DNA of 64,000 nt from Verrucomicrobiaceae bacterium. GTDB lineage: Bacteria; Verrucomicrobiota; Verrucomicrobiia; Verrucomicrobiales; Akkermansiaceae. The notes below the pieces were generated by a model that was not told the DNA's origin, did no database searches, and saw only the letters and a program-made list of their open reading frames with translations. The position numbers and the translations under genes were made by a program. Location of the stretch: NCBI GenBank assembly GCA_027484055.1, contig JAIXQH010000067.1, positions 1 to 64,000 on the forward strand. Reading direction: 5' to 3'. Positions 32,837-41,858 of this stretch are shown in pieces (the first letter of the stretch is position 1; each line of letters begins with the position of its first letter).

Positions 32837-34204
32837 ATGTTGTCCACCCCACCAACTCTGGCACTTGACGCGCACCGCTATTCAGCGGCTTCGGTCGCTC
32901 ACGCCCAAGTGCCCGAGTCGGTTTTTTACCCGATTTTAGAAACGATCGAGGCGTTGCGACGTCTCGCTTTCCAATCGACTGTCTGCACCGCTTCAAGGGA
33001 GTTCTCGGTGCGGCAGACGCTGATTTTCATGGCTGGGCGCACGAAGTCTCTCGGGACAGAGCTTCACGCGCTTTTTATGACGAGGGACCGCACTGCGCCT
33101 GGCTGGTTGTCGGTGCGTCCCTCGAATTTTCTCCTGGCTGGGCGTGGAAAATCTCTCGGGACAGAGATTTTTACGCTTTTTATGACGATGGTCCGCGCTG
33201 CTCCTGGCTGGTTGTCAGCGCGGCCATCGACTCTTTCTGACTCATTCCGCGCGGATTTTTCGACACCCGTTGCGGCGGGTGACTACCACCTGCCCGTTTT
33301 TCCTGCCGAAGTTGGCGAATGGATGGCTGCTAAACCTGAGAGCTTCATCATCGACGGCACCCTAGGCGGAGGTGGACATAGTGAAATTTTTCTCAAAGCG
33401 GGTGCCCGCGTGCTCGGGGTGGATCGTGACCCTGAGGCGCTGGCTCATGCGCGTGCGCGGCTGGCAGAGTATGGTCACCGCTTCACAACGTGGGAGGGGA
33501 ATTTCTCAAGAATCGTGGAAGTGCCTGAAATCAAACAAGGCATGCGTGCAGATGGCCTTTTGCTTGATCTGGGGGTTTCGTCACGGCAGCTGGATTCGGC
33601 AGTGCGCGGGTTCTCATTCATGCGCGAGGGGCCGCTTGACATGCGCATGGGGCCATCGTGCGTGACGACGGCCGCCGACATCGTGAATCGGTGGCCAGAA
33701 GCTGAAATCGTCCGGATCTTGTTCGAATTCGGTGAGGAGTCTCGGGCTCGGCGCATTGCCGGGGCGATTTTGAATCAGCGTGCAACGAAGCCGTTCGAAA
33801 CCACTCTCGACCTTGCAAATTGTATCGAGCGTGCCATTGGCCGTCATGGTCGAACCCACCCCGCAACTAAGACATTTCAAGCCATTCGCATGGCGGTCAA
33901 CGAAGAATTGGAATCCTTAGCCACCGCGCTCGCGGCGGCTCCAAGTGTTTTGAAACCCGGCGGACTCCTGCTCATTATCACCTTCCACAGCCTAGAAGAT
34001 CGCATGGTGAAACGATTCTTGAAACATCGCTCCACTGCCTTTTTGGATGAACCAGGCTGGCCCGAACCCCGGCCAAATCCTGAATATCAATTCAAGCTAC
34101 TCGCCCGGAAATCCATCGCACCGACTGCCGCAGAAATCACCCGCAACCCGCGTGCTCGTAGCGCAAAACTACGAGTTGCACAGCTTTTAGCACCCACCTT
34201 ATGA
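32837..34204 (+). CDS. rsmH: 16S rRNA m4C1402 methyltransferase with unusual N-terminal extension
   Basis: The methyltransferase body starts at about residue 150 (HLPVFPAEVGEW) and is canonical: DGTLGGGGHSE (SAM loop), VLGVDRDPEAL, DGLLLDLGVSSRQLD, RGFSFMREGPLDMRM, KTFQAIRMAVNEELE and TFHSLEDRMVKRF. RsmH methylates C1402 of 16S rRNA. Normal RsmH begins close to this point, so the first 150 codons are extra. They include two 35-residue tandem repeats (GRTKSLGTELHALFMTRD, GRGKSLGTEIFTLFMTMV) encoded by a 105-bp DNA repeat. No ATG lies near the canonical start; a TTG in the second repeat could also initiate. The end overlaps ftsL by ATGA. Confidence 0.85.
   Translation: MLSTPPTLALDAHRYSAASVAHAQVPESVFYPILETIEALRRLAFQSTVCTASREFSVRQTLIFMAGRTKSLGTELHALFMTRDRTAPGWLSVRPSNFLLAGRGKSLGTEIFTLFMTMVRAAPGWLSARPSTLSDSFRADFSTPVAAGDYHLPVFPAEVGEWMAAKPESFIIDGTLGGGGHSEIFLKAGARVLGVDRDPEALAHARARLAEYGHRFTTWEGNFSRIVEVPEIKQGMRADGLLLDLGVSSRQLDSAVRGFSFMREGPLDMRMGPSCVTTAADIVNRWPEAEIVRILFEFGEESRARRIAGAILNQRATKPFETTLDLANCIERAIGRHGRTHPATKTFQAIRMAVNEELESLATALAAAPSVLKPGGLLLIITFHSLEDRMVKRFLKHRSTAFLDEPGWPEPRPNPEYQFKLLARKSIAPTAAEITRNPRARSAKLRVAQLLAPTL
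32981..33229 (+). repeat. Tandem palindromic element with covarying hairpins in the rsmH 5' region
   Basis: Two 105-bp units begin at 33031 and 33136 (both GGCTGGGCG). Each has hairpin A, with loop CGGGAC (copy 1 33037-33071, copy 2 33142-33176), and hairpin B, with loop core CCTGGCTGGTTGT (copy 1 33081-33124, copy 2 33186-33229). Stems are kept while bases change: GAAG/CTTC becomes AAAA/TTTT in A, and CGAGGG/CCCTCG becomes CGATGG/CCATCG in B. A further hairpin at 32981-33018 sits where hairpin B of a preceding unit would be. The unit length is a multiple of three, so the frame stays open. Confidence 0.75.
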
Positions 34205-34542
34205 ACCGCCGCCGCAATCAAGCCCGCACTCCCATCTTGATCTTCGTCGCAGTCATCCTGTGCTCCGGGATCAGTGCCTGGTTTGGCGCACGCTACGTGT
34301 ATTTTAAAAATCGCCAAATCATCGTCAATCGCGAGATCGATGCCGCAGACCGCCGTACGGAAAAGTGCAGGCTCGACATTCGGACCACCCAAATGCGGAT
34401 GGATGAACTCGTGAGTTACTTCGTGATCGCTCGGAAAATGAAAGAAAATCAATCGCTGCTGCGGCCGATTCCTTCAGGCGTCGTCGAAGAAGTTGACTCC
34501 ACTCTTTCCACCGACCACAGCGTAGCCTCTGCCTCTCCTTAG
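34201..34542 (+). CDS. ftsL: FtsL-like cell division protein
   Basis: A 113-residue bitopic protein with a basic N-terminus, one membrane segment at about 11-29 (PILIFVAVILCSGISAWFG) and a helical extracytoplasmic part, as expected of FtsL. It sits in the classic position between rsmH (ATGA overlap) and ftsI (4 nt gap). Sequence conservation of FtsL is low, so position carries most of the assignment. FtsL works with FtsB and FtsQ to activate septal synthesis. Confidence 0.75.
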   Translation: MNRRRNQARTPILIFVAVILCSGISAWFGARYVYFKNRQIIVNREIDAADRRTEKCRLDIRTTQMRMDELVSYFVIARKMKENQSLLRPIPSGVVEEVDSTLSTDHSVASASP

Positions 34543-34545
34543 CCA

Positions 34546-36465
34546 TTGAAAGCCGCCTTCCAAACTCGCTGCATCCTCCTGTGCTCGGTCCTAGTGGCCG
34601 GGCTCAGTGCGCTTTCGGCCAGATTGGTGCAAATCCAACTCGTGGACCGTCAGCACTACGCGGCAAGTTCGCGAAACGCCTACCACTCCATCGAGAAACT
34701 CCCCGCCACTCGTGGCATGATCGTCGATCGCCGGGATGAGCCGCTGGCCAAGAGCATCCCAGTCGCCAGCTTGTATGTGGATAAATCCTTTTTAAATAAT
34801 CCTGAACTCGCAGCACTCGGACTGGCCTTCCAGCAAGCCTGTGAGGACGAGAAATGGGCAGGGCTCAACGACGAGAAAAAGAAGCAGCTCATCCGGAAAA
34901 CTCGCGCTGATATACTCCGCAAAGAAGATCCGGAAATCATCAAGCAGAAATACCTCGCCTACGCCATCAGCATCCTTGCCCAGCCGCTGGAGATGGAGCG
35001 CAATGAGCTTCGGGAAAAAATCAGCAATACCAAAGGCTCCTGGTTCCCGATTGTAAAAAATCTACCAGCCGACGTCGCCGACCAATTGCGCGAAACCGTC
35101 GAATCCCATTGGCTCCAAGGCTTCGAATTTGAAAACTCCAGTAAGCGTTGGTATGCCGCGCCGGACCTTGCCACCCATCTCACCGGCTTCATCGGTGAGA
35201 TTGAAAAAAAGGACGAGGCCGGGAAATCACACCCACAGATGGTGGGTCGCTTCGGGGTGGAATCCGCCATGGACAGCTTCCTCACCGGACGCGACGGCAT
35301 GCGCGAGCACTACCGCGACGCCAGTGGCCTCGTGATTCCCGGAAATGCCGCTAGCCTCAGCCCTCCACGCGCCGGCTTAAACGTGCGCCTTACCATCGAC
35401 ATGGGCATCCAAGCAATCGTCGAAGAAGAGCTCGACGCCGGTCTTGCCCAGTTCAAGTCAGACCGCGGCGCAGTCGTCTTGATGGATCCGAAAACGGGCG
35501 AAGTCCTCGCCTTGGCCAGTCGTCCTCATTTCAATTTGAACGAACGGAAAGACATCGTCGCCAATGGCTACAACTACGCCATCCAAGCGATTTACGAACC
35601 CGGCTCCACCATTAAAATCGTAGCCACATCCGGCGCGCTAAATGAGGGTCTCGTCTCTCCGCAGAGCTCGATTTTCTGCCACAATGGGCATTATCAATCA
35701 GGTAAAGTCGTCGTGACAGACGAGCACGCCGCCGGCAGCCTATCCTTCGAAGGGGTGCTCCAGAAATCCAACAACATCGGCACCTACAGCATCGCTCGGC
35801 AGCTCGGAGCCAAGCGCTTTTACGATTACCTCCAACGCTACGGTTTCGGCCGTAAGTCCGGGATTCTTCTCAGTGGTGAAAGCAGTGGCATCGCTCGGAA
35901 TTCTGGAAACGAAGTCGATTTTTCACGCGCCTGTTATGGGTATAACACCAGCGTGACACCACTCCAGCTAGCCTGTGCCTACTCCGTCATCGCGGGAGAT
36001 GGAAATCTCCGTAAACCACACATCGTCAAAGCGCTCATCGCAAATGACGGCACCGTCGTGGAAGATTATGCACCAGAAATCGTCAACAAGGTCTTAACTC
36101 CAAAAGCCGCCACGCAAATGCGAGCCGCTCTAGAAAAAGTCACCCAAGAAGGCGGCACCGCCAAGCTCGCCGTTGTCGAAGGATTTCGCGTCGCTGGGAA
36201 AACAGGAACCGTGCAAAAACACAACCCAAAGGGCGGCTACATGGCTGGGCACTACATCGTCTCCTTCGCTGGCATGATGCCTGCGCAAGATCCCGCCTTC
36301 GTCTGCATCGTAGTAGTGGATGATCCAAGAATCACTGGAATGCATATCTATGGCGGACTCATCGCAGGTCCGATTTTCAGCAAGATCGCCACCCGCGTCG
36401 CCACGCATATGAATTTACAACCCACCGAGCCGATTTCCCCTAAAATTTCCACCGCTGCCCGATGA
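34546..36465 (+). CDS. ftsI: Penicillin-binding protein 2/3 (division transpeptidase)
   Basis: A 639-residue class B PBP from a TTG at 34546. One N-terminal membrane segment (about 5-22), a dimerisation domain (RGMIVDRRDEPLAKS) and the transpeptidase domain follow, with S354-T-I-K357 (nucleophile serine), SNN at 408-410 and KTGT at 552-555. It crosslinks septal peptidoglycan together with FtsW, which is encoded at the end of this cluster. The stop overlaps murE by ATGA. Confidence 0.93.
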   Translation: MKAAFQTRCILLCSVLVAGLSALSARLVQIQLVDRQHYAASSRNAYHSIEKLPATRGMIVDRRDEPLAKSIPVASLYVDKSFLNNPELAALGLAFQQACEDEKWAGLNDEKKKQLIRKTRADILRKEDPEIIKQKYLAYAISILAQPLEMERNELREKISNTKGSWFPIVKNLPADVADQLRETVESHWLQGFEFENSSKRWYAAPDLATHLTGFIGEIEKKDEAGKSHPQMVGRFGVESAMDSFLTGRDGMREHYRDASGLVIPGNAASLSPPRAGLNVRLTIDMGIQAIVEEELDAGLAQFKSDRGAVVLMDPKTGEVLALASRPHFNLNERKDIVANGYNYAIQAIYEPGSTIKIVATSGALNEGLVSPQSSIFCHNGHYQSGKVVVTDEHAAGSLSFEGVLQKSNNIGTYSIARQLGAKRFYDYLQRYGFGRKSGILLSGESSGIARNSGNEVDFSRACYGYNTSVTPLQLACAYSVIAGDGNLRKPHIVKALIANDGTVVEDYAPEIVNKVLTPKAATQMRAALEKVTQEGGTAKLAVVEGFRVAGKTGTVQKHNPKGGYMAGHYIVSFAGMMPAQDPAFVCIVVVDDPRITGMHIYGGLIAGPIFSKIATRVATHMNLQPTEPISPKISTAAR

Positions 36466-37961
36466 TCCTTCGCGAGTTAATTTCAAGCCTTACACGAGTC
36501 ACGGTCGCAGGATCGCTGGACGCAAATGTCCACGCCATGACCACTTCCTCGAATGAGGTCGCGCCGGGACTGTTGTTCGCCGCCATCCGCGGCACAGCGG
36601 CAGATGGTCACCACTTCATCAATACCGCGCTTGCGGCCGGAGCGACCGCGATCCTTGCGGAAACCGCGCCTCCGAGCGACTACACGGCCTCCGCAACGTG
36701 GCTACATGTGCCAGACACCCGTGTCGCTGTCGCCATTCTCGCGTCTGTTCTAGCAGGGCACCCTTGGAAAGATCTAACCATTGCCGGCGTCACCGGCACG
36801 AATGGGAAAACCACCACCGCCTTCCTGATGCATCACATCATGAAAACGGCATGGCACCGCGTCGGTCTGCTCGGGACCATCCTCGTTGACGACGGCGAGA
36901 CCGTGGAAAATGCCAAGCACACCACGCCCGGCTCCATCGAGCTGGAAAGCATCCTCACCCGGATGAGAGACCACAGCTGTCGGGGCGTGGCCATGGAAGT
37001 CTCGTCCCACGGGATCGATCAACGCCGCTGCTCCAGCATCGGTTTCGACGCCTGTGTTTTCACCAATCTCACCCAAGATCACCTCGATTACCACGGCACC
37101 ATGGAGGCCTATTTCAAGGCGAAGGCGCAGTGGTTTCTCGATCTCGCTGCCGATCCCCTTGGGAAAAAACCCGTCGCTATCATCAATACGGACGATGCCT
37201 ATGGCGCTGAGCTGGCCGCCATGTTAGAGGGGAAGATGCCGGTCCTTCGTTTCGGTTTCGGAGTGCACAATGAGTTCCGCGCGAACAACCTCCGGCAAAG
37301 CGCGCGTGGCATGGAATTCGAGCTCACCGCCAAGGGGAAAAGCTACCTCGTTCGCGCTCCATTGATCGGGCGCTTTAACGCGTATAATCTCCTCGCCGCC
37401 ATCGCCGCCGCCAGCGTGTGCGGTATCCGTCCGCGGGACGCCATCGCCTCACTTCTCGACGCTCCGCAAGTCCCCGGACGTATGGAAAATGTCGGAAACG
37501 CCGGTGGTGCGACCGTCTTCGTGGACTACGCACACACCCCAGATGCCTTGGAAAATGCCTGCCGTACGCTCAAGGAGCTGGATCCCCGCCGCCTCATCAC
37601 CGTCTTCGGTTGTGGTGGTGCGCGCGACATCGGCAAGCGCCCACTCATGGCGGCGGCGGCTGCTCGCCACAGCGACGCCTGCGTCGTCACTTCCGATAAT
37701 CCGCGCTCGGAAGACCCGCTAGAAATCATCCGCCAGATCGAGAGTGGCCTAGTCGGCAAGGCTTACCGCAGTATCTCGGATCGGGCAGAAGCCATCGATT
37801 TCGCCATCCAAAACGCCCTTTCTGGTGATATCATTCTCATTGCTGGAAAAGGTCATGAAGCCACTCAGCAATTTGCCGATCACAGCATCGACTTCGACGA
37901 CCGCAAGCACGCCAGCAAAGGCCTGCGAGATCGTGCCCAAACGATAGCCGACCAGCGATGA
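36462..37961 (+). CDS. murE: UDP-MurNAc-L-Ala-D-Glu:meso-diaminopimelate ligase
   Basis: A 499-residue Mur ligase. The ATP loop is GVTGTNGKTTTAF (near residue 110), with EVSSHGIDQRR, FTNLTQDHLDYHGTM, and TSDNPRSEDP near residue 410. The DNPR motif indicates meso-diaminopimelate as the added residue, so the wall is of the A1-gamma type. It overlaps both ftsI and murF by ATGA, showing strong translational coupling. Confidence 0.94.
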   Translation: MILRELISSLTRVTVAGSLDANVHAMTTSSNEVAPGLLFAAIRGTAADGHHFINTALAAGATAILAETAPPSDYTASATWLHVPDTRVAVAILASVLAGHPWKDLTIAGVTGTNGKTTTAFLMHHIMKTAWHRVGLLGTILVDDGETVENAKHTTPGSIELESILTRMRDHSCRGVAMEVSSHGIDQRRCSSIGFDACVFTNLTQDHLDYHGTMEAYFKAKAQWFLDLAADPLGKKPVAIINTDDAYGAELAAMLEGKMPVLRFGFGVHNEFRANNLRQSARGMEFELTAKGKSYLVRAPLIGRFNAYNLLAAIAAASVCGIRPRDAIASLLDAPQVPGRMENVGNAGGATVFVDYAHTPDALENACRTLKELDPRRLITVFGCGGARDIGKRPLMAAAAARHSDACVVTSDNPRSEDPLEIIRQIESGLVGKAYRSISDRAEAIDFAIQNALSGDIILIAGKGHEATQQFADHSIDFDDRKHASKGLRDRAQTIADQR

Positions 37962-39322
37962 AGCCCATTTCCGCCCAGCAACTTGCAGACATCCTCGGCG
38001 TCCCGCTCGCCGCAGGGTCGGGTGGTGTGATGATTTCCGGTGGCGTCTCCACCGATACTCGTGCACTACCGGTCGGATGTGCTTTCTTCGCCTTACGGGG
38101 AGAAACGTTCAATGGTGATCTCTTTGCCCAGCAAGCTCTCACCTCGGGAGCCTGCGTCGTCGTGGTCCAAGATTGGCAAGGCGTCTGCCCGCCAGACGCT
38201 GCCGTCATCGTGGTGGCAGATACGCTCCGCGCCTTGCAGCGGCTCGCGTGCTGGTGGCGTCAGCAGTTGGATCTCCCTGTGGTGGCCATCACCGGCTCAA
38301 ACGGGAAAACGAGCACCAAAGATTTCACCGCCGCCGTGCTCCGCCAGCGCTACAAGGTTTCTGCGACACGCGGGAATTTAAACAACCACATCGGTCTGCC
38401 ACTCACCGTGCTGGCCACCACCCTCAAGCATACCGCTGCCGTCTGGGAAATGGGGATGAACCATGCTGGGGAAATCGCACCACTCTGTGAAATCGGCCGT
38501 CCGCGCTATGGCATCATCACCAACATCGGCACCGCGCACATCGAGTTTCTCGGCAGTCGCGAGGCAATCGCCGATGAAAAGGGCATGCTGGCCCGTGCGC
38601 TCCCTGCCGATGGAGTACTGTTCCTACCAGTCGCCTGTGATTTCCATGATTACCTGCGGAAGCGCACTCGCGCCCACTCGATTTCCGTGGGAAATGGCCG
38701 CGGTGCCGTGCGCGCTGAGAACCTACAGTTCGCGGCGGATACGACCCACTTCACCCTCGTCATCGACGGCGCTGAGCCAGCCGAAGTCATACTACAGGTG
38801 CCGGGGCGTCACATGGTGCAGAATGCGCTACTCGCAGCAGGCGTCGGCTGGAAACTCGGCCTGACTGTTCAGGAAATCGCGACCGGCCTATCTTCAGCCA
38901 GCCTCACGGGCGGGCGTCTGGGGCGCTACGAATCCGGCGGCGTGAGCATCATCGACGACACCTACAACGCAAACCCAGAATCCATGGCCGCAGCCATCGA
39001 GACCTTGGCCGTGATGCCCTTGGCAGAGGGCGCCCGTCGCATCATCGTTCTAGGCCGCATGGGCGAGCTCGGCCCCTTCGCCAAAGAAGCCCACCTGCGC
39101 ACGGGCGCACTCGCCGCAGAGCGGGCGCTCACGGTTCTCGCCGTGGGTGATGGGGCAGAGGCGATCGCAGAAGGTGCGAAGAGTTCACTCTATTTTCCGG
39201 ACCTCGCTGAGGCCGCCTCATGGCTGAAGCGCGAGGTGAAGCCTGGTGAGGTCGTGCTGTTCAAGGGCAGCCGCTCCGCCACTGTTGAACGCGTCATGCA
39301 CGCCGCCTTTCCCTCTAACTAA
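37958..39322 (+). CDS. murF: UDP-MurNAc-tripeptide:D-alanyl-D-alanine ligase
   Basis: A 454-residue Mur ligase with the ATP loop ITGSNGKTSTKDF (near residue 110), NLNNHIGLPLTVL, WEMGMNHAGEIAPL, TNIGTAHIEFLGS, and DDTYNANPESMAAAI, all typical of MurF. It adds D-Ala-D-Ala to the tripeptide. Start overlaps the murE stop (ATGA); its last base is the first base of the mraY ATG. Confidence 0.94.
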   Translation: MKPISAQQLADILGVPLAAGSGGVMISGGVSTDTRALPVGCAFFALRGETFNGDLFAQQALTSGACVVVVQDWQGVCPPDAAVIVVADTLRALQRLACWWRQQLDLPVVAITGSNGKTSTKDFTAAVLRQRYKVSATRGNLNNHIGLPLTVLATTLKHTAAVWEMGMNHAGEIAPLCEIGRPRYGIITNIGTAHIEFLGSREAIADEKGMLARALPADGVLFLPVACDFHDYLRKRTRAHSISVGNGRGAVRAENLQFAADTTHFTLVIDGAEPAEVILQVPGRHMVQNALLAAGVGWKLGLTVQEIATGLSSASLTGGRLGRYESGGVSIIDDTYNANPESMAAAIETLAVMPLAEGARRIIVLGRMGELGPFAKEAHLRTGALAAERALTVLAVGDGAEAIAEGAKSSLYFPDLAEAASWLKREVKPGEVVLFKGSRSATVERVMHAAFPSN

Positions 39323-40536
39323 TGCTCCCTGCAATCTACGATTTCTGGCGCCAAGCCTTCGAAGCCGAGCTCGCCTCTGGCCAACACGGCTGGGCCTACA
39401 TGTGCTCGTTCCTGAATCTCTTTCAATACATCACTTTCCGTGCGGCATCTGCTGGTTTGTTAGCCTTCATCCTCTCCGTCATCTGCGGCCCGAGGGTGAT
39501 TCGGCGTTTGATCTCGCTGAAAGTCGGCCAGCCGCTCCGCACCGCCGAAGAAGTGCATAAACTCGCTGAACTACACGGCGGTAAAGTCGGCACTCCTACC
39601 ATGGGGGGCGCGCTTATCATCGGCTCAGTGCTCGTCTCCACCCTCATCTTCGCTCGGCCGCTTAACCCATTCATCGCCCTCTGTGCTTGCACCATGACCG
39701 CTTGTGGATTGCTAGGCTTTTGCGATGATTATAAAAAAGTGAAGGAGAAGAAGTCCGACGGCATCAGCAGTCGGAAGAAATTAGCTTGGCAGTTAGGCAT
39801 ATCTCTAGTGGCTGCTTGTTTTCTTTACTTTAAAACGGAAATTTCCGGGTTCGGCGCGAGTCCTGAGCAGATTTCAGAAGGTCTTGCCGGCTATCGTCTT
39901 GGGGCGAACCCCATCGGCATCGGCGCGATTTGTTTTCCACTCCTAAAGATTCCGATCATCGATCTCCACTGGGGCATTATCCCATTTTTCGCACTCGTCA
40001 TCATCGGCTGCTCAAATGCGGTGAATCTCACCGACGGTCTAGACGGATTGGCCACCGGCACGACGATCACCGTGGCGCTTTCCTACGCCTTACTCGCTTA
40101 CTTGGCTGGCCATTTTTTCATGGCCACAGAGTATCTCGTCATTCCGCACAATCGTTACATCGGAGAGCTTGCTGTGTTCCTCATGGCGCTGGTCGGAGCG
40201 GGCTTCGGATTTCTTTGGTTCAATTGTCACCCGGCGAAGGTGTTCATGGGGGATACCGGATCACTCGCCATCGGTGGCGCTCTCGGCACAGCAGCCCTCT
40301 GCACCAAGCAGGAGCTGTTGTTAGTCATCATCGGCGGCGTTTTCGTGATGGAGGCTGTCTCGGTGATTCTGCAAGTGGGAAGCTATAAATTACGGAAAAA
40401 GCGAATCTTTAAAATGGCTCCCATTCACCACCACTTCGAGCTGCTCGGGTGGAAAGAAAACCAAGTCATCATCCGCTTCTGGATCATCTCGATCATGCTC
40501 GCACTGTTCGGGCTCGCATTGCTGAAAATTGCCTAA
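39322..40536 (+). CDS. mraY: Phospho-MurNAc-pentapeptide transferase
   Basis: A 404-residue protein with about ten membrane helices. Hallmarks are GTPTMGGALII, the catalytic aspartates in FCDDYKKV and NLTDGLDGLATG, VFMGDTGSLAIGGALG, and MAPIHHHFELLGWKENQVI with the HHH motif. It makes lipid I from UDP-MurNAc-pentapeptide and undecaprenyl phosphate, the carrier whose recycling needs UppP encoded upstream. The N-terminus is somewhat long. Confidence 0.95.
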   Translation: MLPAIYDFWRQAFEAELASGQHGWAYMCSFLNLFQYITFRAASAGLLAFILSVICGPRVIRRLISLKVGQPLRTAEEVHKLAELHGGKVGTPTMGGALIIGSVLVSTLIFARPLNPFIALCACTMTACGLLGFCDDYKKVKEKKSDGISSRKKLAWQLGISLVAACFLYFKTEISGFGASPEQISEGLAGYRLGANPIGIGAICFPLLKIPIIDLHWGIIPFFALVIIGCSNAVNLTDGLDGLATGTTITVALSYALLAYLAGHFFMATEYLVIPHNRYIGELAVFLMALVGAGFGFLWFNCHPAKVFMGDTGSLAIGGALGTAALCTKQELLLVIIGGVFVMEAVSVILQVGSYKLRKKRIFKMAPIHHHFELLGWKENQVIIRFWIISIMLALFGLALLKIA

Positions 40537-40542
40537 CGTTTT

Positions 40543-41853
40543 ATGAATCTCACCGGTCAACACATCGCCATCCTCGGCGTAGGACGCAGCGGTCGCGCTG
40601 CGGCCGCGCTAGCCTTGCGAGAAGGCGCCACGGTTTCTGCCTGGGATAGCGCGGGGCCAGAGGCTTTTGTGGGCCTACCACCGAGTGTTGAAATTCACCC
40701 CTTCGCTACGGAAGCACAAGGAGGCGAGTTGCGCTGTGATGTGCTAGTGGTCAGCCCGGGGATCGATACCTTCGGTTCCTATGTCGCAGCATTTTCAACG
40801 CACGCTGGAGAAGTCATCGGCGAGGTGGAGCTGGCGGCCCGATTCTATCAGGGCCGCATCATCGGCATCACCGGCACCAACGGGAAAACCACTACCACCG
40901 AGCTGGTCGCGCGGATCCTCGCCCACGCCGGCCTCGGCGGCAATCCTTGCGGCAACTATGGCACCCCGTTTGCCGAAGTCGTGCTGCTCGCGAATCCGCC
41001 GGCCTATGTCTCGTTAGAGCTCAGTTCATTTCAGCTAGAAACGATTCGTCAACTCCACCCCGTAGCCGCGATCTGGTTAAATTTCGCGCCCGACCACATG
41101 GACCGCTACCCGACGGTGGAGGCCTATCGCGCCGCGAAATTGCGGATTTTCATGAATCAAACGGCAGCAGACATCGCCGTCATCCGCGCTGGAGAGAATC
41201 TGCCAAAGACAGCGGCACGGCTGATCACCTTTTCCAGCGAAGATCCTACCGCAGACTGGTTCTACAATGAGAAACAGATCCTTCAAGGCTCCGTGCCGTG
41301 GCTGGATTTAGAACAAGAAACCAGCCTGCGCGGTCTCCACAATGCGGAAAATACGATGGCCGCCATGGCGGTTTGCGAGACCCTTGGACTCAGTGCCCAT
41401 ACCATCCGGGATGCTCTCCAAGGCTATGCGCCGCCCGCACACCGCTGCGAGTTGATCCGCACGCTTGATGGCGTTGAATACCTGAACGATTCCAAAGCGA
41501 CGAATCTCCACGCCTTGGAAAGCGCCTTACGCTCGCAAACTCGTCCCGTTGTGCTCATCGCTGGAGGTAAGGAGAAAGGCTTGGACTATTCATCGCTGCT
41601 CCCCTTGTTAGGCGCAAAGGCCCTCGCCGTCGTCACATTCGGTCAAATCGCCCGGCCACTCTCCGTGCTCTTCTCGGCGGCCGTCAACAGTGAAGCCGTC
41701 GCCACACTTGCGGATGCGGTCGCTGTGGCACGCAGCCTCGCTCCGCGCGGAGCTACCGTTCTTCTTTCTCCTGGCACCTCTTCTTTCGACCAATTCACCG
41801 GCTACGAGCAACGTGGAAACACCTTCCGCGACCTCGTCCACCAGCTTCGCTAA
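40543..41853 (+). CDS. murD: UDP-MurNAc-L-alanine:D-glutamate ligase
   Basis: A 436-residue Mur ligase: N-terminal UDP-binding domain (AILGVGRSGRAAAAL), ATP loop GITGTNGKTTTTEL (near 112), CGNYGTPFAEV, SLELSSFQLETI, LNFAPDHMDRYP and NDSKATNLHALESAL plus IAGGKEKGLDY. It adds D-Glu to UDP-MurNAc-L-Ala. It starts 6 nt after mraY. Order and spacing match dcw clusters of other bacteria. Confidence 0.94.
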   Translation: MNLTGQHIAILGVGRSGRAAAALALREGATVSAWDSAGPEAFVGLPPSVEIHPFATEAQGGELRCDVLVVSPGIDTFGSYVAAFSTHAGEVIGEVELAARFYQGRIIGITGTNGKTTTTELVARILAHAGLGGNPCGNYGTPFAEVVLLANPPAYVSLELSSFQLETIRQLHPVAAIWLNFAPDHMDRYPTVEAYRAAKLRIFMNQTAADIAVIRAGENLPKTAARLITFSSEDPTADWFYNEKQILQGSVPWLDLEQETSLRGLHNAENTMAAMAVCETLGLSAHTIRDALQGYAPPAHRCELIRTLDGVEYLNDSKATNLHALESALRSQTRPVVLIAGGKEKGLDYSSLLPLLGAKALAVVTFGQIARPLSVLFSAAVNSEAVATLADAVAVARSLAPRGATVLLSPGTSSFDQFTGYEQRGNTFRDLVHQLR

Positions 41854-41858
41854 TCTGC

